This document shows positions 62,158 through 64,000 of a DNA stretch of 64,000 nt, in pieces (position 1 is the first letter of the stretch; the number at the start of each line of letters is the position of its first letter). The stretch covers positions 34,348 to 98,347 of the forward strand of contig JBGAGE010000014.1 in NCBI GenBank assembly GCA_044226865.1, read 5' to 3'. A program made the translations under genes and the position numbers. Under the pieces are notes generated by a model. That model saw only the letters and a list, made by a program, of their open reading frames with translations, had not been told where the DNA came from and searched no databases. The DNA comes from TMP-86 sp044226865. GTDB taxonomy: Bacteria; Pseudomonadota; Gammaproteobacteria; Steroidobacterales; Steroidobacteraceae.

Positions 62158-63862
62158 CTAGCCATGATGTAAATCCTTTTGCTTGCGCAAAGTGCAGACA
62201 CTGCCGCGTCCGCCATCACGGCTGCGCCCGGCTCCCTTACCGGTTGCCACGCGAATTCGCCTCTCGGTAGTGCGCCAATCCGTGGCAGGCGTGGAGATTT
62301 TCACAATCCAGCGAAGTCCGTTTTTAGAGTTTGGCGCGTTGGTAACTCGCTCAAACCGCAGACCGGCAATGGGCGTACCTTCCACGCGCGACAACCAGCG
62401 ACCGACGTCGCGCGGGCTAACGTCGGGATTTCCGTCGGGCGCGTCCCAGTGATCGCAGAAGTTGTCCGCAAGCAGCATTTTCAGTTCTTTGCTGCTGCCG
62501 AGTGCTGCGCGCACTGTCAAACCCTTTGCGCTGTCACCTTGGGTGTCGCGCCAAACCTCCAAGATGCGCGCGTGCGCTTCGCGTTTCTCGTCTTTGCCTT
62601 CCGGCTCCCGTGTTTCTTCGATAGCGTCGCCGCACCCAAGCCATTTCAGCGGCTCCACACAAGCGCGAGCCCACGCGTCGTAGCCAGCCAGACCCAAAAC
62701 GCTAGCGCGCTCGCCACTGGCCAAGTAGCAGGCGACAATTGTGTACAAGTCCGACAGCACCGACGAGCGTGTACGCTTCAATTCCTCCAGCATCTCGGGC
62801 CGCTTAAACGGGCGCTCTTCCGGGTGTTCAGTTTGTGGGTTGAGTCTGATCGTAACTGCGCGCCGACCAAGTTCCGTACTAAGCCCGATGTTGACGCCCG
62901 TCGCGATGAACAACTGGCCCGTGTCTACGGTCACGTCCCGAGTTTCGCCGAACACGCGCAATTGTGCTTCACGTTCGGACAGCGCTTGCGCGAGCAATTC
63001 TGAGTCATACACTTCCCCCGCAGGAAGGTTGTCGAGAACAACAATTGCACGACCCGCCATGAGCGCAGTGACGAGCCGCTTTTCGCTTTCCTCCCTTGAC
63101 TTCGATGCGCCAAGAACTGGCGGCGCTCGCCCGGTGAGAACGATGCCCGCTGCTTTAGCCAGCGTCGTGCCGCCGCATCCGTTGTTGACCTTCGTGATGC
63201 GGAACATAGGTGCTTGGCCCAGCGACGGCCGCATTGCGGCGGTCAGCAGGAGCGCAAGGGCTGCCGTTTCATCGCGCTTTTTCACTTCGAATGGAAATTC
63301 TTCAAGCCAAATCTTGAGGCGCTTGAGCGCAGAGGTGGCGACGGACTTTGAAAGCTCAGATGGCAACGTGACGCCCGCTGGCGGGGCCGCGTAAACATTG
63401 TTGTGAAGTCCCGTCGCAGTAATGAGCTTGTCGCCGAAGTACAGCGGAACCTGCGCCAGTCGATGAACGACCGGCAGACCGTGCCACAGGTCCGGACTTG
63501 TGTGGATCGCCTTCACAACGTTTGCGGGGGCATTCGTCGTTTGCTCGTACCATGTGCCGTCCTTCGCTTTTCGATCCTTAAAAAACTCGGCAATGCGGTC
63601 AACTTCGAGAACCAACCTTGAAGGGGACACATCACCGAATTCCAGCGTTGGCACCATTTCCGGAGTGCCGTCGGGACGCAAGAAGCCTTCGCGCATCACC
63701 GCATGCGGAACGACCAGACTCTTATCGTGCTGATAGATGCCAGCGGCTTTAACTACATCCGGCATGATCTTTACAAGTTCGTCGCGCACCTCGGACATTT
63801 GGCCAGTGTTGACTTTGATGCGCACAAGACGTTTGCCAGTCGCTGCGCGCTTCCAGCCGTGC
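62158..63862 (-). pseudogene. Replication helicase/primase-like gene, 5' end removed by IS21 insertion
   Basis: The remaining 568 codons resemble phage and plasmid primase-helicase C-terminal halves: KRLVRIKVNTGQMSEVRDEL, YQHDKSLVVPHAV, PVVHRLAQVPLYFGDKLITATG, then an ATPase-like core and a winged end. Walker B reads RAIVVLDNLP. Walker A is changed: family members have GxGKS/T, but here residues read VNNGCGGTTLA, so the P-loop lysine is glycine. The N-terminal part is separated by the IS21 end at 63863. The gene is likely non-functional now, although the ATPase change may be older. Confidence 0.7.
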
Positions 63863-64000
63863 TGTGAACCGGCGTGCAATTCTGACCAGGGTTGGGGTGA
63901 AATCGGCGTCCAAAATTGACCACCCCATACCCTGTACGGCCTTAGGGGTCGTGCGGGGTGGACTGGGGTGCTGTGCGTGGAAACGATTGGCAAGATTCGC
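63863..64000 (+). mobile_element. Left end of an IS21-family element (runs off window)
   Basis: The plus strand from 63863 starts TGTGAACCGGCGTGCAATTC and contains two tandem imperfect copies of the IS21 end motif; on the minus strand they read TGGTCAGAATTGCACGCCGG and TGGTCAATTTTGGACGCCGA. Multiple end repeats are characteristic of IS21. The istA start lies at 63977 on the plus strand. The element cuts the helicase/primase-like gene. Confidence 0.75.
63977..64000 (+). CDS. istA: IS21-family transposase IstA, first eight codons
   Basis: GTG at 63977 begins METIGKIR, a common start of IstA proteins, and lies about 50 bp inside the IS21 end repeats. The window ends in this gene. The call rests on the end repeats together with this short peptide. 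Confidence 0.6.

Larger units (their letters stand above)
60522..62165 (-). pseudogene. 114-codon gene split by the IS5-family element
   Basis: The 5' part lies at 62165-62062 and the 3' part at 60762-60522. Removing the insertion and one CTAG copy joins them in frame as 115 codons including the stop (104 plus 241 bases). The rebuilt start is MASLFSKQANGLRAAALCAA and the end is CANCAASFENRARKGESRD. The ATG overlaps the stop of the helicase/primase-like gene by 8 bp. The rebuilt protein has GVNGVNGV and DPVNPVDPV repeats made by 9-bp DNA units, and a Cys-rich end (CLDDGCANC). No family is recognised. Confidence 0.7.
49123..64000. mobile_element. Integrated mobile region (prophage or phage-satellite remnant), right end outside window
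   Basis: The region starts at the 3' end of tRNA-Pro and has lower GC, many unrecognised genes, phage terminase, a replication helicase/primase-like gene, a serine recombinase, a toxin-antitoxin-like pair and three insertion sequences. Core housekeeping genes are absent throughout. No integrase, portal, capsid or tail genes are visible, so its type is uncertain. The first 240 bp hold no supported gene. Confidence 0.75.

Noticed and set aside
62179..63003. Plus-strand frames opposite the helicase/primase-like gene
   Set aside because: They lack motifs and start signals, while the minus-strand frame has recognisable ATPase-like segments and operon overlaps.

Overview
The window is high-GC gammaproteobacterial chromosome for about its first 49 kb, followed by about 15 kb of an integrated, decaying mobile region. 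The core shows conserved gene orders: smc-zipA-ligA, trpS-scpA-scpB, mtaD/ubiG/mupP/yciK facing gyrA-serC-pheA-aroA-cmk-rpsA-ihfB, and thrS-infC-rpmI-rplT-pheS-pheT-ihfA-merR-tRNA-Pro. These match Pseudomonas and Xanthomonas-like genomes. The long Lys/Ala/Pro-rich DksA head, the non-zinc DksA and the SerA inserted after SerC suggest a Steroidobacter/Nevskia/Xanthomonas-type lineage rather than Pseudomonas itself; that placement is inference.

Layout of the core. 1-1509: gluQ (partial), dksA and queF on the minus strand. 1605-8347: smc, zipA, ligA (chromosome organisation, division, DNA ligation). 8325-10058: a parvulin lipoprotein, a BolA-like gene and yciB on the minus strand. 10081-14567: a YciO-like gene, then trpS, scpA, scpB and an RsuA/RluB-like gene linked by 4-bp start/stop overlaps. 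14572-19179: hydrolase, yciK, mupP-like, ubiG and mtaD on the minus strand. 19314-29720: gyrA, serine and aromatic amino-acid genes, cmk, rpsA, ihfB. 29837-36000: comEA-like, galU, rhlE, an EamA exporter, a DUF2799 lipoprotein and a YjgR-type ATPase. 36110-41635: tRNA-Asn, an aminotransferase, uvrB, an FHA protein and tRNA-Val. 41683-49122: the translation-factor cluster, ending in tRNA-Pro(GGG).

From 49123 to the right edge the style changes: lower GC, weakly recognisable genes and three insertion sequences. It begins with an ImmA/IrrE-type regulator plus DUF4411 PIN-like pair (toxin-antitoxin-like) and several unknown small genes. An IS3-family element with clear inverted repeats and a TAAG duplication follows. 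Next comes a minus-strand phage-like block: a replication helicase/primase-like gene, small unknown genes, a serine recombinase, a coiled-coil protein in the small-terminase position, the large terminase and a putative head-maturation protein. An IS5-family copy sits inside a 114-codon gene that can be rebuilt exactly by removing the element and one CTAG copy. The left end of an IS21-family element cuts the helicase/primase-like gene at 63863, and its istA starts 24 bp before the window ends. The integrase and the far attachment site are not in view.

The most interesting points are: a near-perfect 25-bp inverted repeat made of 9-bp units beside the replication gene and now split by the IS5 copy; a replication ATPase without its P-loop lysine; an RsuA/RluB-like protein without its catalytic aspartate; infC starting at AUC; a set of promoters placed so close to start codons that leaderless mRNAs are likely; a natural Ala83 in GyrA; and a sharply AT-rich 3' end of pheT.
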